Shown here one piece after another: positions 11,008 to 20,498 of a stretch of 64,000 nt of DNA. The stretch comes from Phytophthora colocasiae (lineage: Eukaryota > Oomycota > Peronosporomycetes > Peronosporales > Peronosporaceae), in NCBI GenBank assembly GCA_018806915.1, contig JAGKQI010000093.1, forward strand, positions 1,116,001-1,180,000. The letters are read 5' to 3'. The notes under the pieces were generated by a model, which was given only the letters and a program-made list of their open reading frames with translations, was not told the DNA's origin and did no database searches. Both the position numbers and the translations under genes were made by a program. The stretch's first letter is position 1, and each line of letters begins with the position of its first letter.

Positions 11008-12120
11008 ATGGGTGGCGCAGCGTCTATCGACTCCACGTCAAGCTGTCCCTACAGATATGGCGAGTCTACGGACGCTCAGAGCGACAAGTTAGGTGACGAT
11101 GTACCTTGGATCGGCACGAAATTGGATATGCCGCCAAAACCTTTTAGCGTGGAAAACTACTTCGAGCTGTTGGAAATCGTAGGCACCGGGATGCTTGGTA
11201 AGGTGCGGTTGGTTCGCCACAAACGCTCGGGCCTGTACTACATCCTCAAGTCGGTCAAGAAGAAGGAAGTGATCGTGAAAAAGATGGTCCCGCAACTTGA
11301 AGCCGAGCGTAATGCGATGGAGAAAATGACTTCAATTCAACATCCGTTTACGGTCAAGTTTTTCGGGAGTTTGGCCACATCTTCCCATGTACATTTCTTG
11401 ATGGAGTATGTCCCAGGTGGCGAGCTTTTCCATCGGCTCCATGCTGTCGGGCGACTATCCAACGACGAAGCCAAATTTTACGCCACAGAGCTCCTCATAT
11501 TCATTGAATGCTGTCACGAGAATGGCCTCATGTATCGCGATCTAAAGCCCGAAAATATTTTGCTGGATGCTAGTGGACACGTCAAGGTCGTGGATTTCGG
11601 GTTCGTGAAGCAGCTACGCAACCCGAATGAACGAACTTCATCAAGCGTGGGGACACCACAGTATTTGGCACCCGAGCAGCTTACCCTTTCTCGCCAAGCA
11701 CGCAACTACACTCGTATCGTAGACTGGTGGGCGTTCGCATGTGTGGTGTACGAATTGGTGAGTGGATCACCGCCATTTACATCGCGAAAGAACGAGTCGC
11801 ACTTTGAACTATACAACCGCATTCTTTCGGGCAAGATCTACTGGCCGCGGTACATGCAAAGCACGCTAAAGGATCTGCTTCGCGGTATGTTGCAGTGTGA
11901 CCCAGGGAAACGACTGAGCGAGGTCAGTGCAATTAAGCAGCATGTGTGGTTTGAGAACGTGGACTGGGAATCGGTTCCACGAAGGCAAGTAGCAGCCCCA
12001 TTCATCCCAAACGTGACTTCCGCCGGCGACACGACCAACTTTGACGACTACCCGAGCTCCAGTGAGGAAACACCGCCGCTCGACAATGAAGCTGCCAGAC
12101 GTGAGTTCCGCAACTTCTGA
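11008..12120 (+). CDS. AGC-family (PKA-like) Ser/Thr protein kinase
   Basis: Single exon, 370 residues from the ATG at 11008. Kinase motifs: glycine loop GTGMLGKV (about 59-66), lysine in YYILK (about 81), catalytic loop YRDLKPEN (about 176), DFG (about 197), and activation segment SSVGTPQYLAPE. The order and the long AGC tail match cyclic-AMP-dependent kinase. The protein ends in FRNF, an FxxF motif of the type that docks PDK1 in AGC kinases. The chosen start gives MGGAAS, a good N-myristoylation signal, which points to membrane association; PKA catalytic subunits are also myristoylated. No regulatory domain is present in the chain. Confidence 0.88.
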   Translation: MGGAASIDSTSSCPYRYGESTDAQSDKLGDDVPWIGTKLDMPPKPFSVENYFELLEIVGTGMLGKVRLVRHKRSGLYYILKSVKKKEVIVKKMVPQLEAERNAMEKMTSIQHPFTVKFFGSLATSSHVHFLMEYVPGGELFHRLHAVGRLSNDEAKFYATELLIFIECCHENGLMYRDLKPENILLDASGHVKVVDFGFVKQLRNPNERTSSSVGTPQYLAPEQLTLSRQARNYTRIVDWWAFACVVYELVSGSPPFTSRKNESHFELYNRILSGKIYWPRYMQSTLKDLLRGMLQCDPGKRLSEVSAIKQHVWFENVDWESVPRRQVAAPFIPNVTSAGDTTNFDDYPSSSEETPPLDNEAARREFRNF

Positions 12121-13006
12121 CAGGAGAACGCGACAATATCCAGAGCATCACTTACCATTCGCTTCAAGGTGGTAATCAGCGAGCCGGACACCAAGCAGCA
12201 TTGATTGCCAGCAAGTAAAAATTTTGTTCCTGACACGGAGCCCTTAAGCGAGACCATTTGGCAGACAGCGTAGCATTGTGAACGTTTTACTTGACGAGGG
12301 CGTTGGCTTACGCGTCACATGGCGTACCTGCTGAAGCTGGTGTTCCTGCTGGCAACCAGACTCGGCGACGAAGTCGTTTTCCGTTCTGGCGCCATTTGGT
12401 CGTCTACAAGTCACTTCAACAACGGCTTGATACGACCGACAGCGTCGGGTGATCGTCTCTATCTGTAACAAAAGTTGACAGCGTCGGGTGATCGTCTCTA
12501 TCTGTAACAAAAGTTGACAACGGTCGATTTGCAGCATCAACGAGGTTGACATGCGCTTTTCGCCGGTACTTCTCTATAGAGCCAGGCTCCACCTTCACTT
12601 CTTTTGCCCCACAGGTGGCGCTGCAGCACACGGCGTGGAGCAGTCTGCTGGAGCAGCGGGCAGGGCCTCCCAACTGTACCAGTGTGCACTACCGTCGCCA
12701 TCTTTCGCGCGCGGGTCTCGTTGGCGCTGGCCAGTTTGATCACTTAAGGTGTCGGAAAAGGCGAGGCGGCCTGTCCTAACCGCTACGTACTTGAGTTGGT
12801 TTCACTGTATTGCTTCGAGCGTCGAGAGAACACGAGCCTCCGCTTGCCGACACACTCTTCAATTCACTAGGCAGAAGACCCTTCCGTCGTCCACGCAGTG
12901 TACGATTTGTGGCCTTCTATAGCTTAGGAAAAGCCGAGAAGAAGAGCAGGAAGGGCACGTGCAGAGACCGGCAGCGACAACTACAAAGCGACGTACAGCG
13001 TACAAG
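12121..13006. other. Intergenic spacer with a short tandem duplication
   Basis: 886 bp between the kinase and the Ser-rich hypothetical gene. Several short frames overlap each other on both strands, with no family motif and no consistent start. Apart from the 39 bp tandem duplication at 12438-12515 nothing stands out. The right part is probably the promoter and leader of the gene at 13007. Confidence 0.5.
12438..12515 (+). repeat. 39 bp tandem duplication, two exact copies
   Basis: A unit starting GACAGCGTCGGGTGATCG is repeated twice head to tail with a 39 bp period and no mismatch by eye. Lack of divergence suggests a recent slip. Confidence 0.9.
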
Positions 13007-13915
13007 ATGCCACACGAGAACAGTCCGACGTTGACGCTGGACCCGCTTCACTCGCCAGGAAGCGACACACAAGAGCAGCAGCGACTTTCAACAGCGCACA
13101 ATTCCTTAAACCAATTGACACGGAATACAGCAGTTGCCGGGCTGAATCAGGCGACGCACGACGCAGAAGATCCCATGGCGAAGATGAAACGACGCATGTT
13201 CTCCACGCCGCTATTACGCCGTTCCGCGACGGCTTCTTCGGCTGCGGCGGCGTCTGCAGCTTCCAAGATCAAGAGCAATTTGTCTACAAAGCTTCCGACG
13301 GCATTGAAGCGTAACAGTGGTAGCTCTGGAACTGAAGAAACCAAGGCTAATGTCGATCGTGCACCGACTATTCCATCACTGTCGAGGTCCAGCACGGATT
13401 CTTCCGTGAAGAAGGAGGACACTAAGTCGACATCGAATCATGGCCGGAAATTCGGTATCCCCTCCTCGCTAATGCGCATCAGGACAACATCCAAGGACAA
13501 GACGCACGCGAAACCGATGCCCTCGCCGGTGTATACGAAGTCTGACTGCCTGCTTGACTCGCCTGAGACTAAAAGCAAGAGCAACAGTGAGACAGATGTG
13601 AGCAGCACTGATGAAATGCATGATACTGCACCTCAGCACCAGACGTCGGCGATCAACACTGCTTCACGCTTTGTTATGGGAATGCCGACGCTTCTAAGAC
13701 GCGCTGTCTCCAATAACCACACGCCACCCAGCGCTGATGCTCCTGCTGTGACGCAGAAAAAGTCGCCGGATACTAGCGCCAACTCCACTCCACGTGGAGA
13801 CTTCCCAGAGGACGATCTGGAGGAAAACGACAGGCATTCGTTGCTGATGATGATACAGGTGCCTGAAGCTCGTAACTCTCACATTCCGTTGATGGCAGCC
13901 AGCGAAGCGTGGTGA
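13007..13915 (+). CDS. Ser/Thr-rich hypothetical protein
   Basis: Single exon, 302 residues from the ATG at 13007 (MPHENSPTLTLDPLHSPG). I do not recognise the family. The chain is low in hydrophobic residues and rich in Ser, Thr, Lys and Asn, with poly-Ala/Ser near residues 70-85. Two similar basic patches, FSTPLLRRSAT and MPTLLRRAVS, each look like an RRxS/T phosphosite in a TPLLRR context. No signal peptide, membrane segment or enzyme motif is visible, so it is probably an unstructured regulatory or scaffold protein. The length of the uninterrupted frame is the main evidence that it is real. Confidence 0.6.
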   Translation: MPHENSPTLTLDPLHSPGSDTQEQQRLSTAHNSLNQLTRNTAVAGLNQATHDAEDPMAKMKRRMFSTPLLRRSATASSAAAASAASKIKSNLSTKLPTALKRNSGSSGTEETKANVDRAPTIPSLSRSSTDSSVKKEDTKSTSNHGRKFGIPSSLMRIRTTSKDKTHAKPMPSPVYTKSDCLLDSPETKSKSNSETDVSSTDEMHDTAPQHQTSAINTASRFVMGMPTLLRRAVSNNHTPPSADAPAVTQKKSPDTSANSTPRGDFPEDDLEENDRHSLLMMIQVPEARNSHIPLMAASEAW

Positions 13916-14100
13916 TCAAAGCGTACAGGAAGTATTTCCATCTCATACACTGCACAGAGCAGTATATTGCGAACGAAGCAAAACCACGTCGAACATTATC
14001 TTTATCTAATTATCAGCTTTTTCCATTGACAGAGAGGGTCTTTGTTTGATAGCGCGCATTCTTGCATCAACTTTCTTTTTGCTTCAATCAATAAACTTGC

Positions 14101-15200
14101 TTACTCCATATGAGGGTGGTCATTGTCACCAAAGTCGTCGATCACGTGTTCGCCATCAACAGCAACAGGCCGCGGATCAAACAAGTAGCGACTGCTCACA
14201 GATAAACAACAGCAACAGTTGTGAGAATACCATCTCAAAGATGCCGCATCAACTATTGACTTACATGATGCGAGGGGTTTCAAGCGGTCGCTGCGTCTTC
14301 CATCCACGAATGCCAGCAATAGTAGGGTACACGTCTAAAGCAAGTTCATCATAATACAGCGTTGGGTTCTTAGTCAAGCTTTCCAACGAATTGAATGCGA
14401 TCTGATGCTTACCTTCCAGAAAATAATAGATATGTCCAACAATGATGCCAATCAAGTCCGTCGTGGCACTGTTTCCCAGCAGAATCGAGAAGGAGAAGAG
14501 CACCCAGGGCAGGTACGGGGCCGTGAACGGGAACAGGCCAAGGAAGCTCATCCGCACATGTTCATTACGTCGACCCCACAGATACACCATCATGAACGTC
14601 AAAGACGATCCCAGGAAATGAATGTTCACGAAAGGAGCCACTAACTGCAAAGGGTTAAAAGCAAACAGCACATATCAGCATTTCCATCAATGTCCAATTA
14701 CAAACCACGTGGACGTACGATCATAACCACAGCGCCTAGCAGTAGCATGTACACAAAGTCCGCTGTCCGACCGCGGAATGACCCTTCCTCTAGTAATCTG
14801 CAATAGCGGACGCTTCTCGTATCAATACAACAAGTATTATAGTCAGCAATTCGCAATAACAGACTAGCCAAACAAACTATGTTTCAGGAAATACGTACAC
14901 GAAGTACATGTGGAATAGAAAGTCAAGACTGAAGAGCCCAAAGAACATGAAGTTGGTCGCCAGTCTCCATATCTATTGCATATAGCCAAACACACAGAAT
15001 ATCAATGTTCATGTAAATGTTTAATAAGTCTCAGTTGCGCCACGTACTTGTCCCTTGAAGAAGATGAGGTTAAAGTTGAAATAGAGCGAGAACGGCGACA
15101 CGAGGTCCAGCGCACAAGCCGTAGTGGTGAGGAAGGAACCTGTGAGATACAGTCGCGACACCACAGGGATCTCGTAGTACCATTCCAGCGGGTCGTTCAT
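14101..15200 (-). CDS. Derlin, ER-associated degradation channel component
   Basis: Six small exons read on the minus strand: 15200-15048, 14972-14899, 14812-14719, 14644-14413, 14334-14265, 14191-14101. Phases agree at every junction and the product is 237 residues, a normal derlin length. It starts [21 protein letters not shown]. Hallmarks are the loop [44 protein letters not shown] and [12 protein letters not shown]. Derlins are rhomboid pseudoproteases that help retrotranslocate misfolded proteins from the ER. The longest single frame (14261-14671) covers only the fourth exon and reads on into introns, so a one-exon model would be wrong. The acidic tail ends in [12 protein letters not shown]. 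Confidence 0.88.
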
Positions 15201-15361
15201 GGTTCGGTCTCCCTAACTACGTGATGCGTGTTGTGAAGTGACGCCACTTGGCATAGAGCGACCCGCGGGTCAATTGTACAAACCCACGGGCTACAATCCC
15301 GCGGGATTTTGGAAGTTGAAGTGACCATCACTCGTTAATTTCTTGGAGCCTTTTCACAGCA

Positions 15362-17598
15362 ATGAATCGATTGGTGCCGTACAGGACGAAGGCGTCGGCG
15401 GAGGTGGCAATGCGCATCGAACAGACACTTAACACCACGATGTACCTTGTACAGACCTCGGGCCCCACGTCCTACGTGGTGAGATTGCGCTGTAGGGCTC
15501 TATTTAGGCAACTCAAGAGTAGAAATCTACATGTAGTGATATATTCTGTTGTAGATCCAGGAGCAGAACTGTGAGAAGAAGCACAAGGTGCTGATCGGAT
15601 CACTACAGACGTGTAGCTGTGGTACAGCTGATATTTGTATCCACATCTTGTTCGTCATGCTGAAAGTCTTTCGTGTGCCGGCGACGATACCCGTGGTGTG
15701 GCAGAAGTCACTCATTGATTCCGAGGTGAAGGAATTACTACATGTGAGTGGTTTGATACAGTATTAATGTTTAATGATACAGGTTGAGATGTTGCTTCAA
15801 GGAGGGTACAGGGAGAAGTCGAAGCCGGTGCCCAGGCCGTACATGAAGAGACGAATAGAGGAATCTACAAGTGAGCCAGGAGATGCTGACGTTGACAGAC
15901 ACGAGCTGGTAGAAGGGGAAGTGTGTGCTATCTGTCAAGAAGGCATGGAAGATAGCCAGCCTCTTACTTTCTGCCGCAAAGGGTACGTGCATGTAGCACT
16001 TGATGTTTGGGGCGAGCTGACACTTGTGCCGTAATGGTTGAATTGCAGGTGTGGAAACAATTTTCACATCGAGTGTATGAAAGTATTTGGTGAAAGTCGA
16101 CGGCAGTCAAAAGCAAATATTATTTGCCCTCTATGTCGACAGGACTGGGGTGGTGAAGCGCTAACATCACTTCGAAAAGAGATCGATGCAGCAAACAGAG
16201 CTCCGAATGTTCATAAAGGTGCATCATGCAGAAAATGCAAGACAAAACCGATTCGATGCGAACGATATCGATGCGTCCAGTGCAAGAACGTCGATCTGTG
16301 TGCGCGATGCTTTAAATCAAAAGCCCACTCGAGTCATGCTTTTGTGATGAAGCAAAATGCTCTGGATCCATGGATACCAGCATTGCGTGAAAATCATCCC
16401 CAAACAGCTATCAGCTCGGATATCATGAGAGACTTGGAAACTCGAGAGCTCTCAACGAATGACTACGATGTTTTGTTGCAACTCGATGGTGACAAGTGCC
16501 CCATTCATGATTATCTTGTGAGAGTGGTTTCCGGGACAAAAATTAATGCTGAAAGCGCTAAATCGTTTGGAGTATTGGGCACGACGTGCTCGCTCTGTGC
16601 TCAAAGTCTCCAGATGAAAGCTGCTCTACACTCGACTTTGTGCGGGGTGCGTATATTGCCACAGCTGCGCAGGTTGGATTGACCATTTTCATCTCATGTG
16701 ACTTGTCCCGTAGCATACTTTCCACGAAAGTTGTCTTGCTAGGTCGATTCTGTCTCAAGTGTACGTGTGTCCATTTCCTGGATGTGAGCACACACTGGTC
16801 CCTGGTTTGCGGTACTTGCAGAAGAAGACTGCAAAGCGCACAATGCAGCACACCGTCGAGTCCAAGCACGAGCTACAGACTGTAGTATCATCGCCAAATG
16901 CCCCATTCACAGTGATGGGAGTCCCATTGGGACTCCAGCAGCACATGGAAGTTCAAGGCCCCAGAGCAACGAACCTACGAGTAGCAAACTCACGTGCTGT
17001 GCAGAAGGATCATAACCGGCACGAAGATGATGAAATTCGGGCCTTACCCGACCTGGTCTCCGTTGGCATTTCACAGAATGAACGAGCCACTAGGAATCTT
17101 CCAGTATTTAGTCAGCGTGGAGCGTCCAATCAGTTGGAGCACGAAGCAATCGTATGCAGCAGTATAACAAGCTCATTTCGAGAATCTGCACCGAGGAGGA
17201 AGGGGAAGATATCCAAGACAGCCTTGCGCAATGCCCTTCCCCCAATTGATCAGCGCTACCCACTCCCTCCGCTTCAACACGATAACAATTTGACGGAAAT
17301 TCGACTAAACCATGCCGAAAAAATTCGCGCAGAGCTAATGTCTGTTGAGAGAGAACGTCTAAGACAGCAACGGATGCTTCGAGAAGAGCGAAGGCAACGC
17401 TACAATGAGACCACCAATACGCCAGCTTTTGTTGGGGGGTTCCTTGGGGCACATGAGAGAGATCGTGAACGAGTGGAAAATGGCCAAGGCGCTCAAGTAC
17501 CGCAAAGTACAAACTTTAAGCGGAAACCAAAGCAGCGACAGCATATTCGCCAGCACCCAATTTCTCTTCCAGATTTATATATCGGCAGTAAGAGGTGA
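15362..17598 (+). pseudogene. ZSWIM2-like E3 ubiquitin ligase (SWIM, RING, ZZ, RING) with a one-base frameshift
   Basis: Exons 15362-15478, 15555-15743, 15783-15982, 16049-16697 and 16743-17598 give 669 residues in one frame only if one G is dropped from the GGGG run at 16644-16647. Domains in order: SWIM finger CSCGTADICIH; RING (CAICQEG to CPLCRQDW); ZZ finger (CRKCKTKPIRCERYRC); second RING starting CSLCAQ, whose CGCVYCHSC and CPFPGC halves lie in different frames around the G run; then a long basic helical tail. The same architecture occurs in ZSWIM2, a ubiquitin ligase. As written the protein stops at 16682 inside the second RING. The intron at 15744-15782 is only 39 bp. The shift may be a sequencing slip in a homopolymer; if so this is a normal gene. 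Confidence 0.75.
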
Positions 17599-17633
17599 AT
17601 CGTTGTGCAGGAAAAACTGTACTTCTATCTAAA

Positions 17634-20498
17634 CTAAATAACGGAGTTGCGGCGAACGTAGAGTGAGGGGTGTGGAGGTTGCAGGCCTCCCTTTGAGCTG
17701 TGGAAGCGGCTCGGAGAATTGCTCTTCTTTCTGCTGCGATGGGTTGGAGACGATAGTGGCGTACGCATCCTGCGATGATGACGTCGAAGAAACATGGAGA
17801 GTGCGATCGATACCGTCACGGCAAATGAAACGTAAATCTCGGGCTTGGATATGGTTGCGAGCACTCTGGGAATCATGTCTTCTGTGGCTCCGGCGATGTT
17901 GTGCTCGAAAAGACACGACGAAATCCGACGCCTATCCGAGCCACAGTGTTCAACCAAATTGCAGAGCGTTCCTTCAAGCATGTGGCAAGACAATTGCATC
18001 GACAAATGTGGAGTATCGCACGAAATCTTCTGGGTCATACCAGCTTGAGCGTCAATCATGGTAATCGGATCATATTCGGGCACAACTGCAAAGTTACGAT
18101 GATGCAAGCTTGCGCGGTCAACCTTCATCGACATGCCACCGATGTGGTGGATCAATTTGCTATAGCTTTGGACAAATCCTGGTGGTGAAAACGTAACCGA
18201 GGTTGTCCCAACGATGGAGCCAACAAGACGCGCAATACCACCGCCCATGGAATGACCCGTGAGAACCACCTTACGGTCCGTGAGCGATGTGACATAATCC
18301 AAAAGCTCATGATAGTACCATGATTCGTGCTGTAAGCCGAACAGCCCGATCATTTCGCTATAAAGCTCAATAAGGGTGGAAAACGTTACATCAGGCCAAA
18401 TCCGGATGGTAGGGAAAATCGACGACAACACCGAAAACACCACAGGCTCGAAAAACATCTTCACATCCTCTACGAAGTCCGTGAAACGCCAAATGTCTGT
18501 GCCTCGCACCGATATGACGCTTGTGTTAAGCTTCGGGATGTATGCTTCGAAAAAGTCCAGCTTCGACCCTGTCTTGGTGTTTAGCGCAGGTAGGTGAACG
18601 TGGATATCTCCCAGTTCATCGTCGAAAATGGTTGAAATGAACTCGGCTGTGTCGTTTGATAACGGGTCAAAGTAAGCAGCTTCAGCGAAAAACGCCAAAT
18701 CAATCAAGCTGAGCCCATTCCAGCGATTGGAGCAACTTGCGTACAGCGGATCCTCCACCGTGATAGCTGGATTGGTCTCGTTGGCTAAACCAAGGTGTAA
18801 TTTCACAACTCCCGTATGATGAATGTGGATTGAATTGTCTTCATACTCCACTGATGTGGCGTCTGGAAACCACTTCGCGCTCTTCTGGAGAACGGAGAGG
18901 ACGCTGAATCCCGAGATTGCGACAACGAATAATAGCAAGATAGCAATCGCTAGGTACACAAACTTCTTGGCCGTCCGGTGACCAAAGAGTGGATGCTTCT
19001 TGTCTGATGAAGTTTCTTGCAGCATTTGCTGAAGAGTCTGGCCCATATCACTCAGCGATGAAGCAGCCTCTGAGCGCAAGAAGCGATCGAACAAGAACAG
19101 ACTCACTACAACAAACACATGGGGCTTCTCCGTCATCTTGGACCCAATAAATATGACACCACCAATTACAAGTGCAAGAGGTGCATCGATAAGCACTGCG
19201 CGTCGGCTCAGCAAGCTCACCATTCGCAGGCAAATGAGCGACACCACGTAAATCGACGGCAGCAAGAGGTTGATAATGGTTAGTTCCAGTTGAGCGTGCA
19301 CGAAACCCATATTAGGGTGCACACACGCTCGGAAGAAAACAATACCCTGGCCAACTGCGAAGGTAAATTTGAGGCGCTCAAAGAAACCGCATAATGCCTT
19401 TTTGTTTGAATCACACTCCTTCACATTGGGAAGCGTGAAACACGTAATTGCCAAGAACCAGAGAATCCATCCCATCAGTAAAGCCATGCCGAAGATCTCC
19501 CACTGGTAATTCGTGAGATCACTCAATGGAGTGATCTTTAGACCGAAGTGTCGTGCACTCCATTCAACAGTCCACAAGCCGCCCAAGAAGTTCATTCCAA
19601 GCAACCATCCACCCAGGAGAAACGTTTTAATCGTACCGAGGCCTGCAAGTGCTGAGCGCCATCGCGGCAGAATCTCCAAACAAAGCTGAATAAATTGGCA
19701 AATCGCAATTGCAGTGGAAATGCGAAGAGCGCGCTGGAAAACTGGGTGCTTATCGGTCAATAACTTCATATAGGACTCTTCGCACATGGCTTGGACCAAG
19801 GACGACGATTCTTGCAACACTGCACTGCTACAGTGCGAAGGGACCATTATCAAGCTCGGCAGGATGATCAACATGGGCATCGCGACCGTGAGGATAACCG
19901 CTTGCGGACTGCATTCACACGCAATGATACGTCGAATAAGCGGAAAGTTCTGTAGCGACTGCCACGTGAGGATCCAAGTTGCACGTCCGAAAGATAACAC
20001 AATACCCATAACGGACACGTACACTACAAGCACACAGATAGCTTGCGTGAATGGCATGGTAATGATCGTGCTCATATTCTCGCCCAATACAGCTCCAACA
20101 TTGAACAGAAATCCCCAGAGAATCGCCAGTGCTTGCAGCATCACGTACACAAAGAAGAACGAAACAATCGTCCGCGAATTCTCCACGCGCTTGAACACCA
20201 GCTTTGGAAGCCCCACAAACATCACGCGCAGAGCTGCTTCCCATCGTAAAATGCCTTCAAAATAGCGTCGACGCCAAAGCACAAGCTGGGTGGCCCTAAA
20301 AGCGTCCAGCTTGTGGCGAGAAGAAATTGAAGCGCGTCGCCCCATGTTCTTCTTCTTCCTCCACTTGGGGGAGCGCTTAGGTGCGTCCAAGTACAAACCG
20401 GCTGCTTGCTCCCAGGCGAAAGACGCCGCAGGGAGCGACGTAGGACGTGGTGGTCGTGAGCTACTCGTGCTGGAAGTGTCTATGGTGGACGGGGCCAT
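17634..20498 (-). CDS. Multi-pass membrane protein with class 3 lipase domain
   Basis: Single exon, 954 residues; I start at the ATG at 20498 (MAPSTIDTSS). About ten hydrophobic segments fill residues 90-560. The C-terminal third is a soluble alpha/beta hydrolase with the nucleophile elbow TGHSMGGG (Ser about 748), typical of lipase class 3. Candidate acid and base are in EYDPITMID and SCHMLEGT. One more hydrophobic segment comes near the end, then a basic Ser-rich tail. Diacylglycerol lipases have this plan but with four membrane spans, so a signalling-lipid hydrolase is possible and unproven. It converges with the ZSWIM2-like gene, 35 bp between stops, so the transcripts probably overlap. 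Confidence 0.8.
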   Translation of the reverse strand: MAPSTIDTSSTSSSRPPRPTSLPAASFAWEQAAGLYLDAPKRSPKWRKKKNMGRRASISSRHKLDAFRATQLVLWRRRYFEGILRWEAALRVMFVGLPKLVFKRVENSRTIVSFFFVYVMLQALAILWGFLFNVGAVLGENMSTIITMPFTQAICVLVVYVSVMGIVLSFGRATWILTWQSLQNFPLIRRIIACECSPQAVILTVAMPMLIILPSLIMVPSHCSSAVLQESSSLVQAMCEESYMKLLTDKHPVFQRALRISTAIAICQFIQLCLEILPRWRSALAGLGTIKTFLLGGWLLGMNFLGGLWTVEWSARHFGLKITPLSDLTNYQWEIFGMALLMGWILWFLAITCFTLPNVKECDSNKKALCGFFERLKFTFAVGQGIVFFRACVHPNMGFVHAQLELTIINLLLPSIYVVSLICLRMVSLLSRRAVLIDAPLALVIGGVIFIGSKMTEKPHVFVVVSLFLFDRFLRSEAASSLSDMGQTLQQMLQETSSDKKHPLFGHRTAKKFVYLAIAILLLFVVAISGFSVLSVLQKSAKWFPDATSVEYEDNSIHIHHTGVVKLHLGLANETNPAITVEDPLYASCSNRWNGLSLIDLAFFAEAAYFDPLSNDTAEFISTIFDDELGDIHVHLPALNTKTGSKLDFFEAYIPKLNTSVISVRGTDIWRFTDFVEDVKMFFEPVVFSVLSSIFPTIRIWPDVTFSTLIELYSEMIGLFGLQHESWYYHELLDYVTSLTDRKVVLTGHSMGGGIARLVGSIVGTTSVTFSPPGFVQSYSKLIHHIGGMSMKVDRASLHHRNFAVVPEYDPITMIDAQAGMTQKISCDTPHLSMQLSCHMLEGTLCNLVEHCGSDRRRISSCLFEHNIAGATEDMIPRVLATISKPEIYVSFAVTVSIALSMFLRRHHRRMRTPLSSPTHRSRKKSNSPSRFHSSKGGLQPPHPSLYVRRNSVI

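Noticed and set aside
14261..14671. Derlin as a single 136-codon exon
   Set aside because: Its ends read through introns; the multi-exon model restores the conserved FLEDVYP and N-terminal derlin sequences.
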